DNA of 64,000 bases, from the NCBI GenBank assembly GCA_008931825.1, contig QXVZ01005142.1:1-64000 (forward strand), read 5' to 3'. The DNA comes from Phallusia fumigata (lineage: Eukaryota; Chordata; Ascidiacea; Phlebobranchia; Ascidiidae). The position numbers and the translations under genes were made by a program. The notes under the pieces are model-generated. The model did not search any database. It saw only the letters and a program-made list of their open reading frames with translations, and was not told where the DNA came from. Below, one piece after another: positions 23,801-38,800 of the stretch; positions within the stretch are counted from its first letter, which is position 1; every line of letters begins with the position of its first letter.

Positions 23801-26800
23801 AACAATTTTTATGAACCCAAACTTCAGGCCTAGCTTATCCGGTGTAGATTTAACATTTCTACGTTGCCAACTTACCAGTGGTAGTACTTAAACCTAGGTC
23901 TCCAACTCGGCGTGTCGAGTAAGGTTTGCAGAGCGCAAGCCAAGTTGACGAACATGTAGCACATCAGGAAGAACCTGAACAAAAACACACATGTGAACGG
24001 CGCATGATTACTATGGAAGCAAATTATGGAAAAAATCTTGGTAACCACTGATGCAGGCTTAATGGTATTGGCTATTTTGGTATTTTTGCATTAGAACAAA
24101 ACGTTAATGGGCGGAAAATCCTCCTTGGTAAAATGTGGTTTGCTTACATTGTAATAATCGGTGCTACGATATCAAGGTCTGCGATCAAAACTCCGATCAA
24201 CGAAATAAGTACAGTGAGCAGTAACGCCCAGGTTGGGTCCCCGTTGGCCTTGCTACGTCCGAACACCTGAAATCATCAAAAACATAGTTTGCAACAAAAA
24301 CTGTATGTGGTTATTTTGAAATGCAATAAAAACCTGACGGAAACCTTATTCGAATCAGTTCAACAAAAACGAATTTTTTGTCAAAAAAACAAACCTTTAG
24401 AAACGGTATAATGTTGTCTTTCGCAATAGCCTGCAACAATCTTGGTGCGCCAGTCAGAGATTGTAGCCCAGCTCCAACAGTTGACAGAAACGCACCGATC
24501 AGAACGATCCATTTTGACGGCCACGCCAACTTGGCGACGATCAACTCTTTTCCAATACTCTCACCGAATCTTGACAAAATATTTTTTGTTTACAAAATTT
24601 AAAGTCATGGAACTGTGTGTAGTGAATACATTTTATTGCTAACTTGCACCTTATTTTATCTTACTAATTGCGTCACGTTTTCCCTTTTTTTACTCCGTTA
24701 AAATGATTTTTTATTTTTTTTTTTGCTTTTTATTATTTTTTTGTCAAATTTACAAGTCAGAATCTTGTGTTCCTAAGTCATATGCCAATAAAAATACTCT
24801 CGACTACAGGCTTTAATGGAGTTTAAAGTTGGCAAAGTCTAAAACTGCAGCTTTTACTAGTCTTTAATGTGATAAAAATCGATAAGCTTCTAAGCTTCAC
24901 TCGAACAGAACACAGTGGCCAGATTCTGATGGGATTCAATATTCTTAACTTACTTGTCCCGCAGCAGTGCTCCTTCAACGCACATTCCGAAAAACACAAC
25001 TGACGAAAGATCTGAAAAACAAACACAAAGGTAATGTTACACCAAAACCATAGATTTGACATTCTTTAATAATAATTAAAATCAGGACTAAAATATTTAG
25101 GTGAAGTAAAAGTATCGTACAAGCGGGCCGCTAACAAGGTTTATTTGTTGTTACACAGGAATCGCGCTATAAATCTGAACACATCAGCTTGAATTTGCAA
25201 CAAACAGCTGATTCGTTAAAAACTAAACTGTTAAAGAGAAGCCTGTTGAACTGGATAGCAACCGAGGTTGTAATTGTGGCGCCACAGTGCCGTAGCTTGG
25301 CCACAACATGCGCTCGTAAACGTTATCGACGATTGCTTGTTCTTTTTCCACTGGACATTTATTGCTCGGAACGTAATTGCTCAGAATGACCGCTATATGT
25401 TAAAGTTGTTGTTCTGGACATTTAGTTCAACTTTTTGAAACCATGACCCTTTGTATATTTGAGTTGTGGAATTTAGAGTAGCGAAGCGGTTAGACCTAAC
25501 TGACGAGCTTAGAGCCCTTCGCTGCACAGTCAACGACTTCCAAAAAACAACAACCTATCCTTGTTACATGCTAAACAAGGTAATTTATGGCATAAGCTAT
25601 CCACGGTACAATACTTTATTGAACCACGACTATAGTTACAATATGCTGCTAACTTACATATGAACGCAGTTGTGAGGACGGCACCGATCGTCCCCTTCGG
25701 TATAGAGCGTTGAGCGTCTTTCAAATCACCGGACCTGTTCGAACCGGCCATGATACCTGGCAAGAAATATAAAGAGCCTTGTTAGTCGTCCTGATCAAAC
25801 GTTGATTGTCATAACAGAGTGGATTGCACAAAGATTGTTGGACAACGATTCAAACGTGCAATGTCATGAGCGCAAGCAGGCCTATGCTAGAGTATAAGAA
25901 ACTCTGGAGGAAAACAAATCGTGCATGTAAAAAGCACTATAGTGCAAAGCTGTGCTTCTTAACATATTTAATTGTTTCTTACGGTGTTTCTAATAAGAAA
26001 ATTGAAGGTAGATATATAGATACGATACATGACGTATAAAAGATCGAAAATAATAAAGACAGTGGCTGAGCCTAAGGAAGGGCTTTCTGGCTTTTCAGAA
26101 ACTCTGCTTGCAAGTGGACGTTTGTAGACGGACACCATTCAACTATTAACTTCGTTAGAGACAATATTGACGTTTATCCTCGACGGGCGATGTTTCCGAT
26201 GTCTATTTCTAACACATTATTCATGATGACACCACAGTCGTTGTCTAGCAACCGAACCGCAAGTCGACATCAACACGTGACAAATAGCATTTACGTCATT
26301 GGTTCGTGATATGCCAAGTGAGCGTAATCGGTTATTATTGCGAAACAATGCAAAACATGTTTGTCAAGTTATTGATCATACAAGTAGAATTGTTCTCTAT
26401 GAATATGCAGGAATTGTAACCGGATGACGCCAATGTAAGTGAATGTTACGTCACAATAACGCTAGAAAAAAGAAATTCTACTCTATGAACCAAGCTACAA
26501 ATGTATGAAGGCATTACAAGCGGGGCCTCCCGCTATTCTATTTTTAAATGCAAGAATGATAGGAACGCATAGCTAAAGGGCTTATGTGATGGAGGGGGGG
26601 GGGGCATTTGTCCCATCCCTATTTTTGCACAGTCTTCCTAAAACCAACTGGTTGTAACCGTTGGGTATACAGCAGTATCTCATTTAATTGCCACTAAACC
26701 CCAAAAATGCACTTTTTGCCGCTTGCTTTACCATTAAAACCATAAACCTGTACCTGTCACAGATGGGAAGAAGATGGCAAGTAGCACAGTGAAGGCTGTC

Positions 26801-29800
26801 ATCTGGTCAGCGGTTAACCATGTCGCTGGAGGGAGACCCGCGGGTTGTGTGTCATCAGCTATTACTGATTGTAGAGATGAGCTGATGATTGGCTCACCTT
26901 GCTGCATGTAGTGGCTGGGGATGCCGTTGTCTGAAAAAATGCGAGTGTAAGGGTTTTTTTGAAACTGTTGCTCAGATAAAGTTATTTAAACAAAAAATCC
27001 ACGAAATTTTAGATGTCTAAAACGCCTAAAAGGTTTTACAAAAGTAAATTCATTTGAAATAGATGTCTAAAAGGTTTTACAAAAGTAAATTCATTTGAAA
27101 TAGAGAACGATAATGTCTGCAAATCTTTTCAAATAACTATTTCAACAATATTGGCCGACAACAACTTTAGCGGAGTATCTAAAATACAATTAATGGCGTG
27201 ATGCGCTTTGCTTAAACATGTACGTGTGCATACTTATACTCCTAGTACAGAGCACGCAATTCACTAAAGTGAAACAATTCACTTACCAATGTGGACATTG
27301 CTTCCAAGTCCTGGAATTCCAAACAATGTGGAAACTTTGTTGGCTTCATAATAAGCATTGCACGTCAGGTTCGAAGTCGGATCACTGGTGTTGGATAATA
27401 TACAGTAGCTGTTCTGCAGTTGAGTCGGTTGCTGGGGAAAAACATGAACATTTTAGAACGAGGTTTTTATTTTGTTGGTAAGCGCCTTAGTTTTATAACT
27501 ATAAGTCTGCCACATTTGGTTTTGTTTGAAAGGATATGTTATTATGAACACAATCAAGTTAAGATTAAATTTCTAACAGTAGTGGACATTAATCATGTCT
27601 GGTTCGAACCCTACAAGCAAGCTGTATTAAAGAATATGGCATTTTTAGCAGCACTTTGTTTGCCAGAATCGTTTGCTTTTTGCTTTTGTGTCACTTACTG
27701 AAATGTCGAGATTATATTTAAAGCAACAATCAGCTGTTTTGGGCAAAACTGATGATTGCTTGAAAGAAAACAGTTCAAAACAAGATCACGACAAAACACC
27801 TTGACCCAGCAAGCATTACCGCTATGTCACATGATAGTTGCCAAGTAACTCATGACAATGAATCTTGGATGGCCCGAAGGCATAAGAGTGAAGTTGAACA
27901 CTCAAAAGATCTGTTATGACGCAACAAAATGGGAATGGTAAAGCTGAATATTGGTGAATGGAACTTTGCACAAAGTGTGGATAATACAGCATTGAACAAA
28001 ACAATCACTTAATTTAAATGCTGCATACGCAATAATGTCTGACCGACAAAATGCAAAGCAACATACAATGGGAAATTAAAACGAGTTGGAAACTTAAAAC
28101 GAGCTTTAAAGGATGTTTCAGGCCACTTGCTGTTGTAAAACGTTTGGGAAAATCACGTAAAATGGCCAAAGCACTTTTTAAATTGACTTTACAATCCACG
28201 TGGCTGAACAACGAATCATCTAGATCAGTACTTCTCAGACTACTCAAGCCCAAGGACCACCTTAACAGAATTCCACTCTAACATGCTCCTAAAACAAGCT
28301 ATTTAAAAACACTTGCGTAGTTTAAGTCATCTTTTCGCGGACCACTAGAAGGCGATGGCGGACCACACTTTGAGAAAATTATCTGTTGCTTATTACGTCA
28401 CGTAACATTGATGATCAAGCATTTGACTCCAGATAAACATTATCGGAGCATTTAATTATGGTTGTGGTGAGACAAATCAAATACAAGCAGCGTGTTAGTT
28501 AACAAACGAAATTTTAAGCAATTCTTTTGAGTTAAATGTCCAGAAATACCGGAAACAAAATAGCGGTATTTCGTTCCGTTCCGCTATTTCAAGTATTTTT
28601 ATTTCGTTCCGGTTATTGGACCAAAATTTATTTATTTCGTTCCGGTATGAAACAGTGGTTAACAGGAGTGTACCAAGTATTATTATAGTGATGGTTATAC
28701 TCCAAGCTGTGGCTAAAAGGGTTAACACAATAAACTTATGTTTGCAACGCAAACAGAAAAAACACACCGCGGCGCCTCAACAGGGAAACTCAAGCAGTCG
28801 CTTGCGCAACTCTTATGACGTCACAATAGCTGGTTATTACACAAAGGGAAACTTACAAAGGCGTATGATCCGTTCACTGTGGAGAGGTTCGCGAGTTTTG
28901 CACAAATTCCTTGATTCCCCAACTTGACCAGACGATTTCCAACAAAGCAAAGTCTGAAAATATAGCGCGTTGAAGTTGTGACGTCATTTAAAATCTCATT
29001 TAATAAAACAGGTAGACAGCATTATCAATTGACACAAAGTTGTCAACATTTAGTAGCTCATGCCTGCTTAAAAGCACTAAAAAAAGAAAAAAAGCTGACT
29101 CACTCTTCTTGGGATGGTGTCACAGCAGAAGCGATGACGCCAGCATAAATGGCCACGATTGAAATAATGACACAGGCGAGGAAGAGGGACGCGAACTTGT
29201 TGACGTATTTCACCCCGACAAAGACGAGCAGCGACATCACGGCAAGAAAGCACGTCCCATACACACGGTAGTTGTTAAATATAGCAGCGTTGCTGTCCGG
29301 GCCGTCTAATGATCCAAACGCCGGGATCGCTGCTCCTGGCGCGATGTATTTCTGCAAAAAGTTAACGTCGTTTAATCATGATTCTTAAACATTTTTCGAT
29401 GCGACGCCTTTGGAAAAGTTGGTTAGACTTTCGACGCACCAGCGATTTTTTGTGCGAGGCCCTTGGACAAACGACACACAGCTTGCAAACCAAGATCAGA
29501 GGTTCATCCTGTGTTTTTGCAACAATTTAAAAAAGATACTAATTAAAAACCGTTTTTTACGTCTTCTGTAAAAGAACAGGTTAAAATTTTTTTTATTTTT
29601 TATTTATTTACAGACAAATAGACAATGCAGAGACAGCTATCTCATAAACATAATTTACACTTCTTCGTACAACTATTCTTTTAGAGGTAAATGTTATAAA
29701 CTTGATATGTAGGAATCTATTTTTTGAAAATGCTTTGCAGATTAGTTTACATACTACATTTTTTGTGGGCCGCTGCCCAAAGGTTTTCAAAACTTTTGGT

Positions 29801-32800
29801 TTAATCGACAGGTCGTACGTTCGAATCCCAGACTGCCCGGTGTATTTTGGAAAAATACGTTTCACGGTTTTTGGACATTTCACACACAAACATATGTTAA
29901 ATCAACTTGTTTTTTTCACAAAAACGAAAAACCACAATTGGTCTCGCACAGAATAGTCACATAAACGTTTTGTTCCAACTAGACGAACGGCGTACTATAG
30001 AAAAGATTATGACGGTACTGTGTCCCAACACAGCTGGTAATTGTCTCTGCCGTGGGAACAACCACATCCTTTTCGCGATTCAACATAAAAGTCATGAAGA
30101 GCGGATGACTCAATCAGTAACGGACAACATAACACGAGCGATTACATCTTGTTGTCAGGGTGTTCGAGGTTACGAGGTCAAGTTACCAATCACGATCAAT
30201 ATTTCGCTGATGATCAAGAGCGCAAAGATCAAAGCGAGTGACGGTTATTGACAAAATTCCTTGTGCGGCATTTATCATGCAAGGTGCGGCAAAGCAGTGG
30301 CGGGGGCCGCGTCTTTATACGTAAAGCAAAAGAAAAATTCCATTTCGACGTTTTTTACCCTACAAATTATGCTACGTGCGCGGCTTTGCATGTAGGTTTC
30401 TTAACTAGGTTCGTGCATTTCATCAAGCACTATGCACGTTTTTGCACCTGTTAAATTTTATTTTTAATCAAACCGTTTAAAATTCTGATTGCAAGTTGTT
30501 TTAAAGGTTCTGCGAATTCATTAAATTGAAAAAATAATTTGCAGTATGTGAGACACTTTATCCAAAGCTTTTTCAAATCTTTTAAACAAGACAAAAAAGT
30601 TTTGCGCATTTTGTGTATTCGCAATAGCGCTTTTTGTGTATTCGCTACAAAATAACTGAAATGAAAAAAGTTCGTATAATCGCGATAGATAACCAAAACG
30701 GATTAGAAACCGATTATCCTTATTCGCGCATCATTGAAGGAGAATTAACATCTTTTTATCTGTTTCACATTTCCCAACCCAGATATCGCTTCGGAAACAA
30801 TAATTTCTTTAATTTCGCTGACCCTAATTCTCACTTCCCCCAATGCCCCAGTAATTCATCATGGCGTTACAGGCGGGAGATTGTCGCCAATGTGACGTTT
30901 TCAATTAACGCGCCAGCAACGAAACAAAGGCCCCATCGTGGTGCAGGCAAATTGTCAAGGTTAAAAAGGTCGCAACATTCCTAATTGATTATCGACCAAC
31001 ATACTTGTCAATGTCACACGACAAAGTCATGTTCAAGTCGCGGTGCAAACGCAACCAGCGTTTGTAAATTGTCAACTTACATGTGAACTGAAAATGAGGC
31101 ACCATTTGGACAGTGCCTTTAACGCATGCATTTTGATTTCATTTTAATTTAAATTTAGCAATGGGAGCGAAACTAAAATAAAAATTTGTGTTTTCTTCAG
31201 GCCCACATAAAATTGATATTTTCCGAATCAGAATCGAAGGCTGTAAATTTAGTCCACTATAACGGTATCTACTGGTAAATACAAACTTTATAGCCAAGTT
31301 TTACATAGCAGCGAGCCCTCAGTTATCGTACTGAAGCAAAAACTGGAAACAAAAGTCAAAATTCTTCACCACAGCGTGGTGGTTATTTTACACGCGGACA
31401 ACATAAACTTGAAACTTACCAATAAAATTTCCACAGCCCCGAGGATATACATCGACGATGCAAATGTGGTCCCCAGATAGAACAGAACCCCAACCGCCCC
31501 TCCAAACTCCGGCCCCAGCGCCCTGGATATCATAAAATACGACCCACCGGCCGGTACTACGCCGTTGGTGGCGATAGCGCTCATTGAGATGGAAGTCAGA
31601 AGGGTCTGTACGGAATAATTTACCAAAGAGTTTGTAATGATGCCGATTTTGCAAACAGTACTGTCAAATTAGGTTTGCTATTATAAAATATATTGTCGGT
31701 GTTCGAAACAACATTTCTGATTTTAAAAAATATGAAAAAAATTTTGACAAAAATACAAGAACGATTAACGCATAAAATTTTCGGCTAGGATATGCATGTG
31801 AAAAGCGGTGTAAAACTATCCCAAAACCACAATTATCTTCTCCAAAGTTTAACTTAATAGTAATTGATAACACGTCGCCCTAAAACAGGGCTAGAAATCG
31901 ATACACTGAAGTCGTTACTTAGTTCTAACCACCTTCAGCAAGTAATTGAATACTGATCGATCAATGGTGGTTGACCGTAAAACAAATTATATTCGCACGT
32001 CTTAAACAACGACTCTTACTTCATAAACCAAATACATGCAGACCCAACACGTTTAAAACAGTTACAAGCCTAAATTATTGCTTACAATTCATATTTTCAA
32101 GACAACAAGTTGATTTACAAGGTTAAACCCCGTTTAATGTGTTACTCTGTCTGGCGCCATAGACATTATGACATCACACACAGCTTACCGTGCAGCAACA
32201 TAGCAGTACAATGAAGAAAGCCTGCATAATCCCAGCTAACCCAACAATCCAAGTCAATCTAACAAACAGGATGACACCAAGGATGTTCTGAACGCATGGA
32301 AGGTACACTCCCATGATTGTGCTCATTTTGAATTCCTGTCAATCAAAAATAGACTGTAAGTGATGAAAAATATGGATGATGTGGTAACTGTATGCTAGGC
32401 CTGCATAAGCTAGGTAAATCTTGTTGGCATTGAAGTTTGAATCCACCATAGCAGACTTTTCTAAGCTATAATGCTTGGTTGAAAAGATTGCAGCGACAAG
32501 GAGTTTAAAAAGATCCTAACAATTCACATCAGGTTAATTTTTGAACCTCTTTTTGTTTTCCTTTGCCTTCCTCTGCATTTTCATGCTCCTTCGCACCCTG
32601 GGACAGGTTGGTGTAATTTGCCAGTGCTCCGAGAAGTGTTGCCACCCGAGGTCGCTCTTGCATCTCATCCTAAACAGCAAAACATGGATAAGAAAAGCTG
32701 CAATATAGTAATTTATTTTTACATCACTGCTGCCACAAAATTTGAATTAATTGTTTTACATGAATACCTCATATAATGCAAAATGTCCTCCCTCATTGTT

Positions 32801-35800
32801 TCCAGCTTCTGGATCAACAAGAACTGACTTCTTCTTTCCATTATCTGTAACATAAACAAAAAAGGGAATAGGTTTTATTGATAACAGAGAGATGTTATAC
32901 AACACAAATATTTAAAATACAATTTTCAGTTTAATGGTAGGACTTTGCTGTAAAACCAAATGCAGTAACATTTTTTGTTCACCTTCCTAAGTCGTTATTT
33001 GTCATTAATGTTTTAATGAATGAACCATATTGTCATAGTTTTAATGAATTCACCATGATATCATTTAGAAATGACAATCATCACAACAACCAGTCGCAGA
33101 CACACAAACAATCTGTCAAAAGTTTTTATTAACACAAAAGCCATTGTAACAATAACACGAATGCCCTAGTGCTACCAAATTCAAACTTACATGAAAATCT
33201 TCTAGAAAGTGATTTTAAGGAGGATTTTCTATTTGTTACTGGTGCTGACTGTCTTCGGGCAAGTTTCTCTGACCTGAAATCTGCTGAGTCGTCTGCAAAA
33301 TCAACAGTCACTACAGGAATTCGCCTACTTGAGGAACTTTCAGTCATTGCCTTAGTTTTCTGAAAGACTTTTGCGAAACATGGCAATAAAAACTGTGCTA
33401 AAAGTTTTATGTCTCAACCCCTGAATCTTTTTAAAGTTCTAATGAAAAAAAACACTAACAGAAACTCTAAGGGATTTGTAAAAAATATTTTTTTTTAAAT
33501 AGGAAACTAGATTTGAAAAAAATATTTATTTTGGAATTCTGTTTCGCTAAAATTGATCTGAATCATTTACTGGCCTTTCTCACTTGTAACTTAAAATTGG
33601 TTATTAAATGTTCAAATATGCACATGTTGATATGAGTAATAAGATGTTGACAAAAAAGTCAATTTACCAAAAATGCAAAAGGTATAAAATATGACACAAC
33701 CTCACATTTCACCTTAACCTAAACTACATATCCTGCGACAAAGGCACAACTATAATTCAACACTGAACCTTTTAAGCAGACCAACTTTCCCACAGGCTTG
33801 AACATATCTGTCACAACTAACTTCACTCAAACACAACAAAAGCTGTCTGTTCCTCCCTCACTATCACCAGCTGTTACAATATAAAGCACAGCCAGGATTT
33901 TTTCACACTCCTTAATACATTGTTGCCTACCACCCTTTAAAACAATAGCACAGGGTCACAGCAAGAAAAAAGGCTGGACATTACCCAGTTCGGATCTCTG
34001 TAATTAACAAGGAGACGAGGTTTCAGTTTTCCAAGTCTTTTGCTAATTCCCTGGTGGCAAAAACTTGTTAGTGACAAATTAAAAGAGGTAAAAATAATTT
34101 GTCTGGCTATTGATTCCTATGTCAATTACGACACCCGTTGCACTTTTTCAATGGTAAGGAAAATGTGGTTTTGGAGCCCAGTGGACTAGTGGTGTCAGTC
34201 TCATGCCACAGGGAAAACTTAAACAAAGTATTGAGGAGTTCATAGATTGACTGACACTGCTAGTGTCAAAAGTTCAAAGGCATCAGATTGTTTGTTTTTT
34301 CTCTGAAAGATGGCAGAGTATTTAGAGATTGACAGTCCAAAAACCATGCGAGCATAGTGTGTCGGGTTATAACTTTTCCTATTTGAGCCAAAGCCAAATA
34401 GGTTTGCTTTTTTGTGCCCGCCATCGGCCAGAGGTTACTATTAGAAATAAAACCACAATCATAAGACCATTCAAGCAGTAAATATAAAATATCTTGGTAC
34501 TGTACCAGCTAAAGTGATTTCCAGCAATTTTAGTATTCCCAATTTTTTATTCTTGCAAAATGTATTTTAAGAAAATTAAATCCTCCAAATCAGATGTTGA
34601 CCATTTCCGTGAAACAAATTTATTAGGTGTTGCCATAGGCATTTTATGAAACAGGGTCTAGCAGTAACCTTAGCCAGAAATTGCGTAACATTGTTTTGAA
34701 TTGCTGGCTAAACTTTAAAATTCCCCATGTTGTAATCTAAGCTACTGTATTTTAGATTTTATAGACACTAAGTTGTTAAGATTGGTACATTTCAGAAAAT
34801 ATATAAAACAGGAAAGAAAGCAAGCATGTTTCTATAAAAGCCAAGAACACGACAAAACCAACGTTTAGGTAAAATGGCCAAAAATATAGTATGTATTTAC
34901 CAACTAAAGCGATCATAATTTTAAGTGACAGGAACAATCAAATTTTGTCAACAACAACATTGTGCACAAGGCAGTAGCAATCAGTTTAACTTAGACTTTG
35001 TTTTATTGTGGAGAACAACAAATATTCATAGGCAGAGATGAGTTTTTCAGTTTACCAATGAGGATTGCTTTTTCCGAATGCTCTCCACGTTTCTTTACAA
35101 ATGATACAGAAAAACCTAAAAACAAAAAAGTTGTAATTGGTTTGTTAAAAATTTAAAACCTAAAACTCTTTGATGATTTTTATTGCAAACTTAACTCACA
35201 AATTAAATCTATGATGATCAATATGTATGCCAAGAGTTCATTTAAATTGCTAATATTATCTGTTAAGAGGTTATGTATTAAACATCCAAAACACATTAGT
35301 TTTTAGTAATATAATGCAATTACACTTACGACTTGCAGATGATCCTTTGTCCGATGGGAAAACATTGCCAGAAATATCTTCGTAACCACTTTTTGCAGAG
35401 GCAACAATATTTCCAAACACTTGCGATGCCATCGTAGCAGGTAATATATATGAATATTGCACTTACAAGTTAAATAGATGTATAAATAAAAACTTTACAG
35501 ACTGTTCCTACAGCCGCAGCTTCATCTTATAAAATATCTGCAACTTACAGGGACTTCAACTTTAGATGTTCTCAAAAACAAAGTTTACTTGGAACTCTAC
35601 TACCTGAAAATGAATTTCCCAAAAGGCTTTGTGCTCTGCATGCATATATTTTAGTTATGTCTAAGTAGAAGAATTTACTGAAATCTTCTTTAAATGTAAA
35701 GAACAATCCTACATGCCCATTTACATTTGGTAATCCCCAAATCTTACTTCAAAACCTGCTCTATGTTCACAAAGCTATGTGTATAAGAAGTTACTAATTA

Positions 35801-38800
35801 CAGTTCAGTTCTTGCTTCAGGTTAGCCAGGATACAATATATTTGTGTTGTTTGTTCAAGTGCTTGAAAGGCTATAGTTGGATCCTAAACTAATATTGACA
35901 CAGTTTGGCCGTTTAACATTATGGGTCTTGCATAAAAAGTGACACAAATTTCCTTTATAGCCAACTGATAAAATTACCTCTAAGGGGATAACTTGGTTTA
36001 AAACTAAAAAAATTTCACATATCAAACAGCTAAATGTAGAAAATGATTGTACAGAATGTTTTGTACCATAAGGACACAAAGGACACTTTAGGTGATAAAA
36101 AACAAATCAACTGAACGGCACAGAACTGTATGATGCAAATGGTATCTGAACTCACTTCTGTAATCTTCAGGACAACAGTTTTCCTTTAACACCATTATTG
36201 TGACAAAACTATAATTAGGTAATATTTTTCAGATACTAATAACTTTATAAGATACAAATAAAACCGCCAACAATTAAAGTCAACTTTTAGTAAGCTGGTT
36301 ACTGAACTGAACAAAACTATCATTAGGTGACAGGCCATCTTTATATTGTAAACAAAAAAAGACTTGAAATCTAAACCAGGTAAACTGGCAATCTGTAATA
36401 TGATTTACTAAACCTTGCACAACTACAGAATAACCACAATCTTGAAATTATACACTAAATGCGATAAAAACACAGCAACTAAATTTAATGTGATAAAAAC
36501 AGCCTGGCAATACTTCAAAAGTGGTCATCTTGAAAGCCTCCATTAAGCAACCAAATCCGGTCTAAGTCGTGACCAACATAATTACCAAAGTCTTGTGGCG
36601 AGCTTGTCCCTGCATTACTAATCTAACGCGCTTTCCTGCAGAGAAATACAACTGTTGGTAACCTTTACATCTACAGTAAGCAAGCCGTAATGACGGTTAG
36701 AGCGCTGGAATAGGCGGCCACGTTGCCAAATGTTTGCACTCCAAAGCAAAATCGATCTCTCTTTAAGCTAATAGACACATACCCGTGATACGTGCTCTAC
36801 GGTAGAATACAAAAACTGAGTACTACCTAAATTGCGTTATTTTAGCAAGCAGAACGTCCTTTGTACTTTTTTCACCAAGCCAATCAGTCTCAGAGCTGAC
36901 CAGAACAGGAGCCGTGAACACCGGTATCAACTTACACCTTTCTGTCATTTGACTAAAGCAAAACAGTCGAAACCCGACAAGGTTAGTGGTAATTACAAAA
37001 ACTGCACTATTTATCTTTCACAAACTGTATTATGCTAATTGACTCTGCCTGCTCTATGCCAAAACCACTAAAAGCTACCTTCAACTTCTAAGTCGTTTAC
37101 TTCAATTCAAACTCGCACCTTCGTGTTATCGTGCAAGCAAAAACTTAAAGTTAATCATTACGTTCCCTGTAGCTATTCACGTCACTGGAAATATACGTCA
37201 TACCGGAATAGCAACGCGACGCATAGTGAATGGTTTCAGCCCTGATGGAACAAGTGCTAGTGCTGATATGTAGGTGATGAGACACATTTAACTGCGACGC
37301 CAACCCAACATACGCCCTGTGAATGGTTTTTAACAACAAGCAAAATACAGACGGTCTCTCTTGAATCACTGGGCGCAAGGCTCGAAATGAAGTTTGACTG
37401 ACTGACATAAAGTAAAGTTCTGCACGTCTGTATTTTTGCGCTGAAGGGTATGTTTTCTCTCTTTTTTGCGCTGAAGGGTATGTTTCAAGCCCAAGTTCTG
37501 AAGTTCTAGCTAACTGAATGTGTTTGTTAAATAAATTTACATGGTAAAATAGTATTAAAAGACTACTTTAGAACATTTAAAACAACCAACTGGCCTCCCT
37601 ATTGCCTAACAAACAAATCTTACAGGGTAGCAACATCCAATTTATAAAATAAAAAGCAAGCATGAAAAACGGTTTGACAAAATCCTCACTCATTTCGCGC
37701 CCGGTGCATTGACGCACTCAAAGAAACCAACGGAAAAAAGAGAGGGTTTGGCAAGAGCGCCCGCGGCCATTCAGACGTCTCTAAATAACCTTTTGTAAAC
37801 CCGTCGTGCGCAATTGAGCGTGTCCGTCGCCGCACGTGACTATACGTCATAACCCTCGCCGGTTGTTTTATCTCTTGGGATTGCGACACTCATTGTTCGA
37901 CGATTCGCAAACATAAACAAATTTGGACGATGAGTCGACATGCAATATCACATCGATCGTTTGTCACATACAAATGAATAGGCGCTATTGCCACCTCAGG
38001 ATGACCCATATTCACTTTCCACAAGGAACAAGGGTTATAACAGTGTCTGCACTTTGAGATTTCAGGTTTGATACCAGTATATTACCAGACCACAAAAGTA
38101 AGCTTCAAATGTGGAAATCTTTGGCTATTTGCAGATAAAAAATGTAACTGTTTCACAAATCCAAAATAAAATTGTGTTTTTTCCATGTTTTGCTGGCAAT
38201 AATTAAAACATAGTTGCTATGTTTATTGGCAACCTTAACTTTAGTACAGTTAATTATATTGAATCAATAACAAATCCATTGCAGGCAGTGACAAAATTAA
38301 CACAAACTTTTAAAAATTAATAAAAATTCCACCACAAGACATAGTATTTCAAAGTTAAGGGATAAAGTACAAAAATCAAGTGTTTCCAAGAAGGTGCTAA
38401 TTATTTTAGAAAAAATGCCCATTAATATACATAATATAACAATAGGCATATCTAATACAGAAGAAAAAAACAATGTGGAATCAAATGTCAAGCTCCAAAC
38501 CTGATAGAGCACCATCATCAGCTCCTGATGGTTCATTAGCACCAACTATTTCTATGGTCGGTATTTCTTCGTCGTGCTTTGGATGATTTTCAATCAAGCT
38601 AGTCCTGAGATAGAAATCGACAATTATTACCATTAGATTTTTTGCAATTAAATATACAATGGAGAGATATTAATATTCCAAACCTTTTATTCCACAGCAA
38701 GGTATGTTATGATAAGTTCAATGGTTAAAGTAATGTTTTATAGAACATGGCATAAGTGTCAGTATAATTAATATAGTTTTAGAATACAATGCTAAATTTA

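Noticed and set aside
29700-29840. Possible tRNA gene around TTCGAATCCC
   Set aside because: No acceptor stem, D-arm or anticodon loop at the right distance.
29608-29889. Minus-strand open frame in a KCC intron
   Set aside because: It spans a B-box-like repeat core and AT-rich sequence; no domain.
35433-35462. Upstream start for KCC exon 1b (ten extra residues)
   Set aside because: The extension is AT-rich flank; the downstream ATG has the more plausible N-terminus. The choice is not certain.
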